This document shows positions 36,806-44,424 of a stretch of 64,000 nucleotides of DNA, piece after piece. The notes below the pieces were generated by a model. That model had not been told where the DNA came from and did no database searches. It saw only the letters and a program-made list of their open reading frames with translations. Each line of letters opens with the position of its first letter. The stretch's first letter is position 1. The position numbers were made by a program, and so were the translations under genes. Location of the stretch: NCBI GenBank assembly GCA_018902545.1, contig JAHIQM010000002.1:1-64000 (forward strand). Reading direction: 5' to 3'. The DNA is from Pseudomonadota bacterium. GTDB taxonomy: Bacteria > Desulfobacterota > Desulfovibrionia > Desulfovibrionales > Desulfomicrobiaceae.

Positions 36806-37839
36806 CCAGCCTTGACGCCTTTCGGCCCGAACGCATCCTCGTCTGCCAGCTGCGCCAAATCGGCGACGTGCTCCTGACCACGCCGTCCATCAGGCTCTTA
36901 CAGGAACGCTATCCCATTGCTGCCATCGATGTGTTCACGGAAAAAAAATGCACACCGGTGCTCGAAAACAACCCGCATGTGCGCAAAATTTGGGCGCTTG
37001 ACAAAAAGGAGCTGCCCACCTTCCTGGCCGAACTCAGGTTCTATGCCCGCATCGCCCGCGAAAACTACGATATGGTCGTGGATTTCCAGCAGCTTCCGCG
37101 CTGCCGTTTCGTGACCCTCATGAGCCGCGCCAAGGTCCGGCTGTCCTACCCGCCGCCCTGGTACAACCGGTTGCTCTACACCCATTGGTCCGCGCCGGTT
37201 CCCGCCTATTCCGCCGGATACAGGGCCAGCATCCTCGCGCCTCTGGGCATCGCCTGGAAGGGGCAGGCCCCGGAAATTTTTCTGTCCGAAGCGGAGATAG
37301 CCTGGGCCAGGCAATATCTGGCTGATCTCGGACTCACCCCCGGAACGTACATCACCCTGGACCCGACCCACCGCCGCTCCACCCGACTATGGCCGGCGCG
37401 TCATTACGGGGCCATGATCAGTCAGGTTCATGCCGCGCGGCCGGACCTGCGTTTTTTCATCCTTTTCGGACCCGGCGAGAGGGACATGGCCCGCGAAGTG
37501 CTGGACCACTGCCCCGTGCCCGAGGCCTGCGTCTGTCCGGACACGGTCATCGGCCTGCGCCAGATGGCCGCAGTGCAATCGCTGGCCAGGCTGCATGTCG
37601 GCAACTGTTCCGGCCCGCGTCATTTCGCCGTGGCCGTGAACACGCCGACGCTGACGATTCTGGGTGCGACCAGTGGAGGCTGGCGATTCCCGTCAAAGGA
37701 TCATCAGGACATCTTCGAAGACCTGCCCTGCCGCCCCTGCAACCAAAACACTTGCGCACGCAACGACCACGCCTGCCTGGAAAACCTGCCTCCGGACCGG
37801 GTCGCAGGGCGCATCCTGGACATCCTCGGTTCACGATAA
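36802..37839 (+). CDS. glycosyltransferase family 9 (LPS heptosyltransferase-like)
   Basis: 345-aa GT9 enzyme that transfers heptose to LPS core in relatives. The N terminus ILVCQLRQIGDVLLTTPSIR is the family hallmark. The C-terminal lobe has ARLHVGNCSGPRHFAVAVNTPTL-type residues (G-S-G-P-H signature) and the closing CPPCxxxxC-like CRPCNQNTCARN. It overlaps the previous gene by four bases (ATGA). No terminator with a T-tract follows; a plain hairpin lies at 37927-37947. Confidence 0.9.
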   Translation: MTSLDAFRPERILVCQLRQIGDVLLTTPSIRLLQERYPIAAIDVFTEKKCTPVLENNPHVRKIWALDKKELPTFLAELRFYARIARENYDMVVDFQQLPRCRFVTLMSRAKVRLSYPPPWYNRLLYTHWSAPVPAYSAGYRASILAPLGIAWKGQAPEIFLSEAEIAWARQYLADLGLTPGTYITLDPTHRRSTRLWPARHYGAMISQVHAARPDLRFFILFGPGERDMAREVLDHCPVPEACVCPDTVIGLRQMAAVQSLARLHVGNCSGPRHFAVAVNTPTLTILGATSGGWRFPSKDHQDIFEDLPCRPCNQNTCARNDHACLENLPPDRVAGRILDILGSR

Positions 37840-37926
37840 TCTTCGCCCTGGAAACAGGCACAATCTCCAGTTGCCATGTCTTGCGGTTTGGCCGTAAAAT
37901 CAAAATCCGAAGAATTATAGATCAAC

Positions 37927-38053
37927 CGCGCCGTCCTTCACGGCGCGTCAACAGATTGCAAAAAGTCACGAAAAAAGAACCTGATTCCTGCGAACGTGTG
38001 CCCAGCATTGGCAGGCAGGCCATGTCGGACAACGGCATGGACGACTTTTTGCA
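37927..38053. repeat. intergenic inverted repeats
   Basis: The 241-base gap before the secreted repeat protein has no gene. It holds a hairpin CGCGCCGT/ACGGCGCG (37927-37947). It also has an 11-bp perfect inverted pair TGCAAAAAGTC (37957-37967) and GACTTTTTGCA (38043-38053) enclosing 75 bases, which looks like the ends of a tiny non-coding element. Confidence 0.4.
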
Positions 38054-38080
38054 GTGACGTCTTAAACAAGGAGCTCTCCC

Positions 38081-38602
38081 ATGAAAAAACTGATTTTTGC
38101 AATTTTGCTCGGCCTTCTCTGTGCCGGAACGGCCATGGCCAGCGGGCTGGATATCTTCCTGGAAGAACTCGACGCCGAGGCCACGCGCTCGAGCACCTCA
38201 TTCGTGAATAACCTCAGTGCCCGTTTCGGGGTTCCGACACGCGAAGTGGAGGACCTTGCGCGCATGACAAAACGGCCCGCCGACATCTTCATGATCTTCG
38301 AACTGGCGCGGATGACAGGTCTCTCCAGGGAGCGGGTCAGAACCACCTACGAAAAAGGCGAAGGCAAAGGATGGGGGGTCATGGCCAAGGAAATGGGCAT
38401 CAAGCCCGGCTCGAAAGAATTTCATGCCCTGAAAAACGGCGAGTTCAACTATTGGGGCTCAAGCTCGAAAAAGGGCAAGGGGTACGATGACGACTCGGTG
38501 AATTCGGGCAAGGGAAAGGGGAAAGGATACGACAATTCGGTGGGTTCGGGCAAAGGTAAAGGATACGATGACGAGGGAGAGGGGAAAGGAAAGAAGAAGT
38601 AG
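38081..38602 (+). CDS. secreted protein with Gly/Lys/Tyr-rich tandem repeats
   Basis: 173 aa. The signal peptide spans about residues 1-20 (FAILLGLLCAGTAMAS). A helical domain follows to about residue 125 and includes VPTREVEDLARMTKRPADIF and GWGVMAKEMGIKPGSKEFH. The last 45 residues repeat GKGKGYD-type units, rich in Gly, Lys, Asp and Ser, and end GKGKKK. AAGGAG lies eight bases before the ATG. The stop codon lies a few bases before a RAYT end fragment. I do not recognise a named family for the tail; a surface- or polyanion-binding role is guesswork. Confidence 0.8.
   Translation: MKKLIFAILLGLLCAGTAMASGLDIFLEELDAEATRSSTSFVNNLSARFGVPTREVEDLARMTKRPADIFMIFELARMTGLSRERVRTTYEKGEGKGWGVMAKEMGIKPGSKEFHALKNGEFNYWGSSSKKGKGYDDDSVNSGKGKGKGYDNSVGSGKGKGYDDEGEGKGKKK
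38471..38593 (+). repeat. tandem repeats of about 40 bp inside the secreted protein gene
   Basis: Three imperfect units begin near 38471, 38510 and 38552. Each encodes a GKGKGYD-like stretch followed by a short Ser/Asp linker. Purine-rich coding strand. Confidence 0.7.
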
Positions 38603-38712
38603 CCTGTGCGTTGCCGCGGGGCGTCACTTGATAGACGGCTTCCGGAAATTCTATGCGGAGTGGTCTGGCCATGAGGGCGAGATAGGCTAAGATAATTCAA
38701 GATCAGATCTGA
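38603..38712 (-). pseudogene. RAYT 5'-end remnant
   Basis: The minus strand from 38672 reads MARPLRIEFPEAVYQVTPRG, nearly the N terminus of the two full RAYT transposases in this window. Homology continues through their upstream region to an end sequence AAGATCAGATCTGACC (near 38698-38713). It stops abruptly at about 38603, just after the secreted protein's stop codon. A solo element end. Confidence 0.75.
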
Positions 38713-38760
38713 CCATTGACTTTCAAGTCAACCATGAAGACAAGCAATGAATGATACATA

Positions 38761-38796
38761 TTGCATAAAAAAATATTATGACATATATATAATGCA
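38761..38796 (+). promoter_or_regulatory. AT-rich hipBA promoter/operator region
   Basis: TTGCAT at 38761 and TATAAT at 38788 are promoter-like but 21 bases apart. TGCAT (38762-38766) and ATGCA (38792-38796) form an inverted pair. HipB-type antitoxins repress their own operon, so operators are expected here. No ribosome-binding site precedes the hipB ATG. Confidence 0.35.
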
Positions 38797-39137
38797 TGTC
38801 ACCCAAAAAAACGTCCGCACACGACCTGCCGGGGAGCCCCGCCGCCAATCTTGAGCGCCTGGGGCGCAACCTTCGCGCCGCCCGCAAGCTGCGCGGCCTG
38901 AGCATGCAGGACCTGGCCGCGCGCACCATGACCACGCGCGAGACCATCCGCCGCCTGGAAAACGGGCACCCCGGGGTGTCCCTCGGAGTGCTGGCCCATG
39001 TCCTGTGGGTCCTGCAGCTCGACGAGCAGCTTGGCGACATGGCGGCCCTTAAGTCCGACCCTGTGGGCAGGGCCATGGCCGTGAGCAGGCTGCCGCAACG
39101 CGTCGCCACGGAGAGCAGCGATGACCTCGACTTCTGA
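38796..39137 (+). CDS. hipB: HipB-like XRE-family antitoxin
   Basis: 113 aa. The Cro/CI helix-turn-helix runs from about residue 20 to 75, with LGRNLRAARKLRGLSMQDLA and TTRETIRRLENGHPGVSLG. It overlaps hipA by 17 bases, the standard antitoxin-first layout. Expected to neutralise HipA and repress the operon. The tail DDLDF is acidic. Confidence 0.85.
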   Translation: MSPKKTSAHDLPGSPAANLERLGRNLRAARKLRGLSMQDLAARTMTTRETIRRLENGHPGVSLGVLAHVLWVLQLDEQLGDMAALKSDPVGRAMAVSRLPQRVATESSDDLDF

Positions 39138-40377
39138 GCGGGCCGTGGTCTTCATCCGGCTGCCCGGCATGGACTACGTGCCTGCGGGGATGCTCCGGCA
39201 CGAGGACCGGGCATATTTCTTCCGCTACGGCCGCCGGTATCTTGAGCGGCCAGATGCCATCCCCCTCGACCCGTCCCGGATGCCCTTGGCCGACATGGAG
39301 TTTTCCGGGAGCACCCTTTTCAGCGCCCTGCGCGACGCCGCCCCGGACCGCTGGGGCCGCAAAGTGCTGGGACTCATGGCTGGTCGCGCCCCCGGAACAC
39401 TGAGCGAGTTTGAAGTTCTGACGGCGGCCCATCACCCGCAGCGCATGGGCGCCCTGGCCTTTGGACCCACGTCAGAGGGTCCGGCGTCTCTGGCTCCCTG
39501 GGCCACGGGCGATGCGTTCTGCATGGTGCCCGAAAACCTGGGGCGTGTGGTGGCCATCGTCGCCCGCGTCGACGAGTTCGAGGACGACGAGGACCTCGAC
39601 GAATTGCGGGATGGCATGCCCGAAGACGCGTTCCTGGCCGCCCTCGCCTCCAGCCTGTCCCTGGGCGGTGCCAGGCCCAAAGCCATGGTCACCCTGGACG
39701 GGGCGTCCTGGATCGCCAAATTCTCCAAACGCGGGGACCCGTGGCGTGAACCCGTTGTCGAGCACGCGACCATGACCCTGGCTGCGCGCTGCGGCATCAC
39801 TGTCGCATCGACACGGCTGATGGAACAGGACGGACATTTCGTCCTGCTGGTCGAACGCTTCGACCGCCAGCACGACGGCTCGCGGCACGTCATTTCGGGC
39901 TTCACGGTGACGGGGGCCGAGGAAGACGGCGACTGGGGCAGCTACCAGAACCTGGCCGAGCAGGCCCGCAGGCTCGGCGACGCGCAGTCCGGCCCCGAGA
40001 TATTCCGCCGCATGGCTTTCAACGCCCTGTGTTCGAACCGGGACGACCACCTGCGCAACCACGCCTTTTTCGTCTCGCGCAAAGCCATCGCCCTGACCCC
40101 GGCCTACGACCTGGTGCCCTCCTCCATCCGCTTCAGGCAATGGGACCTGTCCCTGCGCTGTGGACTGGAAGGCCGCGCGGCCACGCGGTCCAATATCCTG
40201 AGCAACGTCCGGCCCTTCGGGCTCAGCGAACGGGAAGCGGCGCGGATCTGGGAAAAAATGCGGGAAACCGCCGCAGGCTGGCGGGAGCATTTCGCCGGGC
40301 ACGGCGTGAAAAAACGGGAGATGGAGGAGCTCAGGCACCGCTTCACATTGGCGGAAGCGTCATCAAAGGCCTCATAG
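39121..40377 (+). CDS. hipA: HipA family serine/threonine kinase toxin
   Basis: 418 aa, full length. In E. coli HipA phosphorylates glutamyl-tRNA synthetase and induces persistence. Visible kinase features are the GGARPK loop (about 182-187), ERFDR (245-249), catalytic NRDDHLRNHAF (306-316) and TPAYDLVP (326-333). All key catalytic residues appear intact. It lies at the left edge of the accessory region, next to RAYT fragments. Confidence 0.9.
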   Translation: MTSTSERAVVFIRLPGMDYVPAGMLRHEDRAYFFRYGRRYLERPDAIPLDPSRMPLADMEFSGSTLFSALRDAAPDRWGRKVLGLMAGRAPGTLSEFEVLTAAHHPQRMGALAFGPTSEGPASLAPWATGDAFCMVPENLGRVVAIVARVDEFEDDEDLDELRDGMPEDAFLAALASSLSLGGARPKAMVTLDGASWIAKFSKRGDPWREPVVEHATMTLAARCGITVASTRLMEQDGHFVLLVERFDRQHDGSRHVISGFTVTGAEEDGDWGSYQNLAEQARRLGDAQSGPEIFRRMAFNALCSNRDDHLRNHAFFVSRKAIALTPAYDLVPSSIRFRQWDLSLRCGLEGRAATRSNILSNVRPFGLSEREAARIWEKMRETAAGWREHFAGHGVKKREMEELRHRFTLAEASSKAS

Positions 40378-40419
40378 CCCGGAATCCTTTGCATCCATGT
40401 TGGCGCACGAAGGCCGCCC

Positions 40420-40514
40420 TGATTGCTCATCATGCAGGAGTGGCAAAGCGCATTGAACCTGCGAAACGTCTGCCGAAGGACGGACAGGACCGTATTGCCG
40501 CCAACAAATATCAA
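40420..40514 (-). pseudogene. RAYT internal fragment
   Basis: The minus strand reads NTVLSVLRQTFRRFNALCHS, matching the RAYT stretch NTFLAVLRQTLRRFNVLCHA with several substitutions. It directly abuts the end of the first full RAYT element, and is more diverged than the two full copies are from each other, so it is an older remnant. Confidence 0.65.
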
Positions 40515-41426
40515 GGGTCAGATCTTGAATCTTGATTCTTTGCTCCGGATAATCCTGCTCACGGTCGAATAATGCAAACCGGCCGCGGCAGCCACTTGGG
40601 CCTGGCTATAGCCGAATTCGAGACACGCTTTGCCGATGGCGCTGTCGCGTTCTTCCCTGTTCGCCGTGTTCGCCAGGATGCTCTCCAGGCTGGGCCGGTC
40701 GACGAAGCGTTGGGCGCGGGGGACTTCTTTGAGGGCGCTCTTTTCCTTGAGCAAGGGAAAAAGTTTTTCGAGAAACGCATCGTCGCCGAGGAAACATTGC
40801 CCCTTGAGATCATCCCAAGGTGACTCTTCCGCGTTCATGCCCGCCTCGATGAACCGCCGGTATTCCGTGCGGGCGCTTTTCCGGTCGAGTCCAAACTGCT
40901 CCAGAATCCAGTCCACGGAAAGGAACTCCGGCACCTTGTCGAGTCCGGCGGTAGCCCGGTAGCTGGACCACGGATATTTCCCGACATCCTTGACCATCCC
41001 GGCCCGCACGGGATTGAGCACGACGTACCGGCACAATTCGAGAAGATACGCCTCCCGGTCCACCACAATGGCCTTGAACCGCCCTTGCAGCACATGCCCT
41101 ACCCGACCATGCCGCCGGTTGAAGGCCTGCGTATAGACACTGTTGAGTTGGCGCATGGCTTTGGACAGATTGGCGTCTGGGGTTTCGAGAAGCAGGTGGA
41201 AGTGATTGGTCATCAGGCAGTAGGCATGACAAAGCACATTGAACCTGCGCAACGTCTGCCTGAGAACAGCCAGGAACGTATTTCTGTCGACGCCATCGAC
41301 AAAGATGGCGGCCTGGGCGTTGCCGCGGGACGTCACGTGATAGACGGCTCCCGGAAATTCTATGCGGAGTGGTCTGGCCATGAGGGCGAGATAACTTGAG
41401 ATGAATCAAGAATCAAGATCTGACCC
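40515..41426 (-). mobile_element. RAYT element, copy 1 (912 bp, 24-bp inverted ends)
   Basis: Ends are inverted copies: GGGTCAGATCTTGAATCTTG at 40515 onwards and its near-complement to 41426, differing by two bases. It is the same length as copy 2 and nearly identical. One transposase gene fills it. No target duplication is visible, as expected for this superfamily. Confidence 0.85.
40518..41381 (-). CDS. REP-associated tyrosine transposase (RAYT, Y1/HUH type), copy 1
   Basis: 287-aa single-strand transposase of the IS200/IS605-related RAYT group. The HUH motif is TNHFHLLLE (His 60 and 62), with a likely catalytic Tyr 83 in NSVYTQAFNRR. A C-terminal helix-turn-helix (FGYSQAQVAAAAGLHYSTVS, about 248-270) resembles a DnaA-type recognition module. 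The last residues, ESRFKI, and the stop codon are encoded inside the element's inverted end. Intact and probably active or recently so. Confidence 0.9.
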   Translation of the reverse strand: MARPLRIEFPGAVYHVTSRGNAQAAIFVDGVDRNTFLAVLRQTLRRFNVLCHAYCLMTNHFHLLLETPDANLSKAMRQLNSVYTQAFNRRHGRVGHVLQGRFKAIVVDREAYLLELCRYVVLNPVRAGMVKDVGKYPWSSYRATAGLDKVPEFLSVDWILEQFGLDRKSARTEYRRFIEAGMNAEESPWDDLKGQCFLGDDAFLEKLFPLLKEKSALKEVPRAQRFVDRPSLESILANTANREERDSAIGKACLEFGYSQAQVAAAAGLHYSTVSRIIRSKESRFKI

Positions 41427-41502
41427 TCAACTTTGCGTTGGAAAGACGCGGCGCGCTGGATGAGTTCAAGTTGGAATTATGAGCTTGATGGATTTCATGT
41501 TT

Positions 41503-41919
41503 CTATTTTGATTCCTTAAGAAATTTTTCGAACCTGCGACACATTTGCTCAAAGGCTCTTAATTCGACTTTGCCCATATGGTCAAAATGGTCCGGAAGGA
41601 TGCCGCCATCAGCCACTGATTCGGCTAGTATTCTCAGCGGATTTTCCGGATATTCCCCGTCCAAAGAAGCCTTGCCGATGATGGTTCCGCCAAGAAGCCA
41701 CAAATTGTCACGATATTGTACGAAGGTCTTTCGAGTCATTCCCTCAGAATATAGCGCATTCAAAAAATCTGAAAAACAGGACAACAGCTTGCGGCCATAG
41801 GCGAGATCTTCCAGCGAGTGCATCCAACTCGTCGGCCACTCATCAAAATCTCGCGCCCAGACGCGAAAACTCTCCGATTCTGGGCTCTTGTGCTCGTTCA
41901 CATCACCCCCAAAATCCAT
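41503..41919 (-). CDS. hypothetical protein, third gene of the inter-RAYT operon
   Basis: 138 aa, unrecognised. It is rich in aromatic and acidic residues (SFRVWARDFDEWPTSWMHSL) with a helical Lys-rich tail. No signal peptide or membrane helix. It overlaps the upstream gene by 22 bases. A role related to its two partners is inferred only from the overlap. Confidence 0.65.
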   Translation of the reverse strand: MDFGGDVNEHKSPESESFRVWARDFDEWPTSWMHSLEDLAYGRKLLSCFSDFLNALYSEGMTRKTFVQYRDNLWLLGGTIIGKASLDGEYPENPLRILAESVADGGILPDHFDHMGKVELRAFEQMCRRFEKFLKESK

Positions 41920-42683
41920 CCTTCGATCTGGGCGACACCGTATTGCCCGGGGTGCATCGGAGGATTGAGATAGTTTTTGAGGCTGCCATCCGTGTCAATT
42001 TGTCGCAGCCAGGCGGCGGTCACGTAAGCGTCGTGCTGGTCTGGGGTGCGGCCTTCCCGTGGATGGCTTTTGCTCCACAGCGCTGGATAGATCTCAGCTA
42101 ATGCCGATTTGCCTGCGGGGATCTCCCAGCCGTCGAAGGGCCAGAAGTGAAGCCGCTCTCCCAGCTTCAGACGCAGATGGCGCAGCCACGGCAATCCAGC
42201 ATGGGTGGATTTTGCCACCGTTCCGGGAATGTCGAAATGGAAGACCGACTTGGCTCCGGCCCGTTCCTCGGTGATCCGACGCCAGCGTGCACTGCCGGAA
42301 CGGCTCTGGCCGTCGCCCCATAAACCCTCCCGGATGAAATCGACGTAGGTGTTTTTGGCGTCGGTGGGCCAGTGTCGATGGAAGTCGTCGAGAAAGGCAG
42401 CCCAGTCCGGCACCAGGTGATGGACCTCGAAATAGCGCAGGGGAAAGGAAAAACCGTGGTCGATGCCGACGATGGTCGGCACGTCCTCGGACAAGCGGAC
42501 CTCCAGCCACTGCGCCAGTTCGCGCCGGGTCCAGTACTTGCGAGGGCTGGGCGGCGGCGCCACCTCCTGCGGTAAAGCCTCGCGGTCGGCCTCGTAAACC
42601 CGAAGCCCCTTCAGGCTGGAATCAGGAGTTTCCGCGCCGGAGTAGTCGATGCCGATGTAGCGATGGAATGCGGGATTTGTCAT
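41898..42683 (-). CDS. predicted RNase H-fold nuclease (DUF429-like)
   Basis: 261 aa. Acidic residues fall where DUF429/RNase H-fold proteins have them: YIGIDYSGAE near residue 11, VGIDHGFSFPLRYF near 72, AEIYPALWS near 197, and DQHDAYVTAAWL near 218. Family members are predicted nucleases, though none of the motifs proves activity. It overlaps the upstream gene by four bases and the downstream one by 22, so all three are translationally coupled. Confidence 0.7.
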   Translation of the reverse strand: MTNPAFHRYIGIDYSGAETPDSSLKGLRVYEADREALPQEVAPPPSPRKYWTRRELAQWLEVRLSEDVPTIVGIDHGFSFPLRYFEVHHLVPDWAAFLDDFHRHWPTDAKNTYVDFIREGLWGDGQSRSGSARWRRITEERAGAKSVFHFDIPGTVAKSTHAGLPWLRHLRLKLGERLHFWPFDGWEIPAGKSALAEIYPALWSKSHPREGRTPDQHDAYVTAAWLRQIDTDGSLKNYLNPPMHPGQYGVAQIEGWILGVM

Positions 42684-43261
42684 TTCCAGCTCAAGTGTCT
42701 GTCCCTGGACCAGCGGAAGTATTTCATCAACTCCCAGTTGACTGATTCTGGATCGAATCGTTCACAGTCGTAATCTCCTCCGGACCATTCCATGTAGCTT
42801 TGATGCTCTTCATGATTCGGATCCTTCAAAGCTATGCAAAATTCAACGAAACCGGGGACACTGCCTACATCTTCAGGCGGACAGGCCCGTTTGCCTTCAA
42901 GACAGGCCAGCTCCGTTCTCAGTTCTGGGCTGAAATAGCGGCTGTCCTCGAGAACAAGTTCATGTTCCCAGCTGTCCCCGAAGTCATACAGATAACGGAA
43001 TGTACGGCCTTTCTGTTTGATCAGATCACCGAGACGGTATTTGCCACAGACCAGACCGTCATCTTTGAATTCAGGGTATTCCGTGTAGCGCTTATTCCCG
43101 ATGCTGAACTCGTGAAGATGGCTGTCAGTCCATCCCATTACAATCTGGATGACATCATGCAGCCTGTCCAGCGTGATGCTGGCGGGAACGACAAAGCGCC
43201 GCCAGATGGCAGGCTCAATTTCAAATAGTTGTATTTTTAGTAGAAAAAGTCGTTCATTCAT
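42680..43261 (-). CDS. plasmid pRiA4b ORF-3 family protein
   Basis: 193 aa. The family signature is clear: LKIQLFEIEPAIWRRFVVPA at the start, then LHDVIQIVMGWTDSHLHEF and YLYDFGDSWEHELVLE. The domain recurs on plasmids and in insertion-sequence passengers, and its function is unknown. First gene of the three-gene unit flanked by the two RAYT elements. Confidence 0.85.
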   Translation of the reverse strand: MNERLFLLKIQLFEIEPAIWRRFVVPASITLDRLHDVIQIVMGWTDSHLHEFSIGNKRYTEYPEFKDDGLVCGKYRLGDLIKQKGRTFRYLYDFGDSWEHELVLEDSRYFSPELRTELACLEGKRACPPEDVGSVPGFVEFCIALKDPNHEEHQSYMEWSGGDYDCERFDPESVNWELMKYFRWSRDRHLSWK

Positions 43262-43300
43262 TTTCTTTATCCACCTAATACCCCCATACTGAGTTCAGGT

Positions 43301-43447
43301 TTATGCTTGAGGAAGTGGTGCTGGGACCGCTGGGGCAGGAACGGGCTCAAGGACGGCCGGTTCTTCCCAATGAATGCCGTGCCTGGTCAGCAATTCCTTG
43401 AAGGGTGTTCTCCTTGCGCAGCAGTCGCCATCGACTTGATGCGTCAT
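43301..43447 (-). pseudogene. possible gene 3' fragment cut by RAYT copy 2
   Basis: A 48-codon minus-strand frame starting MTHQVDGDCCARRTPF and ending with a Pro/Ala-rich tail (PAPAVPAPLPQA). Coding character continues up to the RAYT boundary at 43492. It may be the C terminus of a transposase or other gene. I cannot identify it. The rest of the gap 43262-43491 holds nothing else. Confidence 0.3.
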
Positions 43448-43491
43448 GGCCGGATTGCCACATGCCAGGCCAGAGGCAGAGCAGAGGCAGA

Positions 43492-44403
43492 GGGTCAGAT
43501 CTTGAATCTTGATTCATCTCGCCGAATTACCCTGCTCACAGTCGAATAATGAAGTCCGGTTGCGACGCCCACTTGGGCCTGGCTATAGCCGAATTCGAGA
43601 CACGCTTTGCCGATGGCGCTGTCGCGTTCTTCCCTGTTCGCCGTGTTCGCCAGGATGCTCTCCAGGCTCGGGCGGTCGACGAAGCGTTGGGCGCGGGGGA
43701 CTTCTTTGAGGGCGCTCTTTTCCTTGAGCAAGGGAAAAAGTTTTTCGAGAAACGCATCGTCGCCGAGGAAACATTGCCCCTTGAGATCATCCCAAGGTGA
43801 CTCTTCCGCGTCCATGCCCGCCTCGATGAACCGCCGGTATTCCGTGCGGGCGCTTTTCCGGTCGAGTCCAAACTGCTCCAGAATCCAGTCCACGGAAAGG
43901 AACTCCGGCACCTTGTCGAGTCCGGCGGTAGCCCGGTAGCTGGACCACTGGTATTTCCCGACGTCATTGACCATCCCGGCCCGCAGGGGATTGAGCACGA
44001 CGTACCGGCACAATTCGAGTAGATACGCATCCCGGTCCACCACAATGGCCTTGAACCGCCCTTGCAGCACATGCCCTACCCGACCATGCCGCCGGTTGAA
44101 AGCCTGCGTATAGACACTGTTTAATTGGCGCATGGCTTTGGACAGATTGGCGTCTGGGGTTTCGAGAAGCAGGTGGAAGTGATTGGTCATCAGGCAGTAG
44201 GCATGGCAAAGCACATTGAACCGGCGCAACGTCTGCCGAAGGACGGCCAGGAATGTATTCCTGTCGACGCCATCGACAAAGATGGCGGCCTGGGCGTTGC
44301 CGCGGGACGTCACGTGATAGACGGCTCCCGGAAATTCTATGCGGAGTGGTCTGGCCATGAGGGTGAGATAACCTGAGATGAATCAAGAATCAAGATCTGA
44401 CCC
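43492..44403 (-). mobile_element. RAYT element, copy 2 (912 bp, 24-bp inverted ends)
   Basis: Same length, orientation and inverted ends as copy 1. Together they bracket a 2.07-kb segment (41427-43491) carrying three genes, a composite-like layout. Confidence 0.85.
43495..44358 (-). CDS. REP-associated tyrosine transposase (RAYT, Y1/HUH type), copy 2
   Basis: 287 aa, differing from copy 1 at about ten positions (for example GVATGLHYSTVSRVIRRDES in the C-terminal helix-turn-helix region). HFH and Tyr 83 are conserved, and the frame is intact. As in copy 1, the final codons lie in the inverted end. The near-identity indicates recent duplication. Confidence 0.9.
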   Translation of the reverse strand: MARPLRIEFPGAVYHVTSRGNAQAAIFVDGVDRNTFLAVLRQTLRRFNVLCHAYCLMTNHFHLLLETPDANLSKAMRQLNSVYTQAFNRRHGRVGHVLQGRFKAIVVDRDAYLLELCRYVVLNPLRAGMVNDVGKYQWSSYRATAGLDKVPEFLSVDWILEQFGLDRKSARTEYRRFIEAGMDAEESPWDDLKGQCFLGDDAFLEKLFPLLKEKSALKEVPRAQRFVDRPSLESILANTANREERDSAIGKACLEFGYSQAQVGVATGLHYSTVSRVIRRDESRFKI

Positions 44404-44424
44404 CCGCCTTGCGCGTTGCTACCT

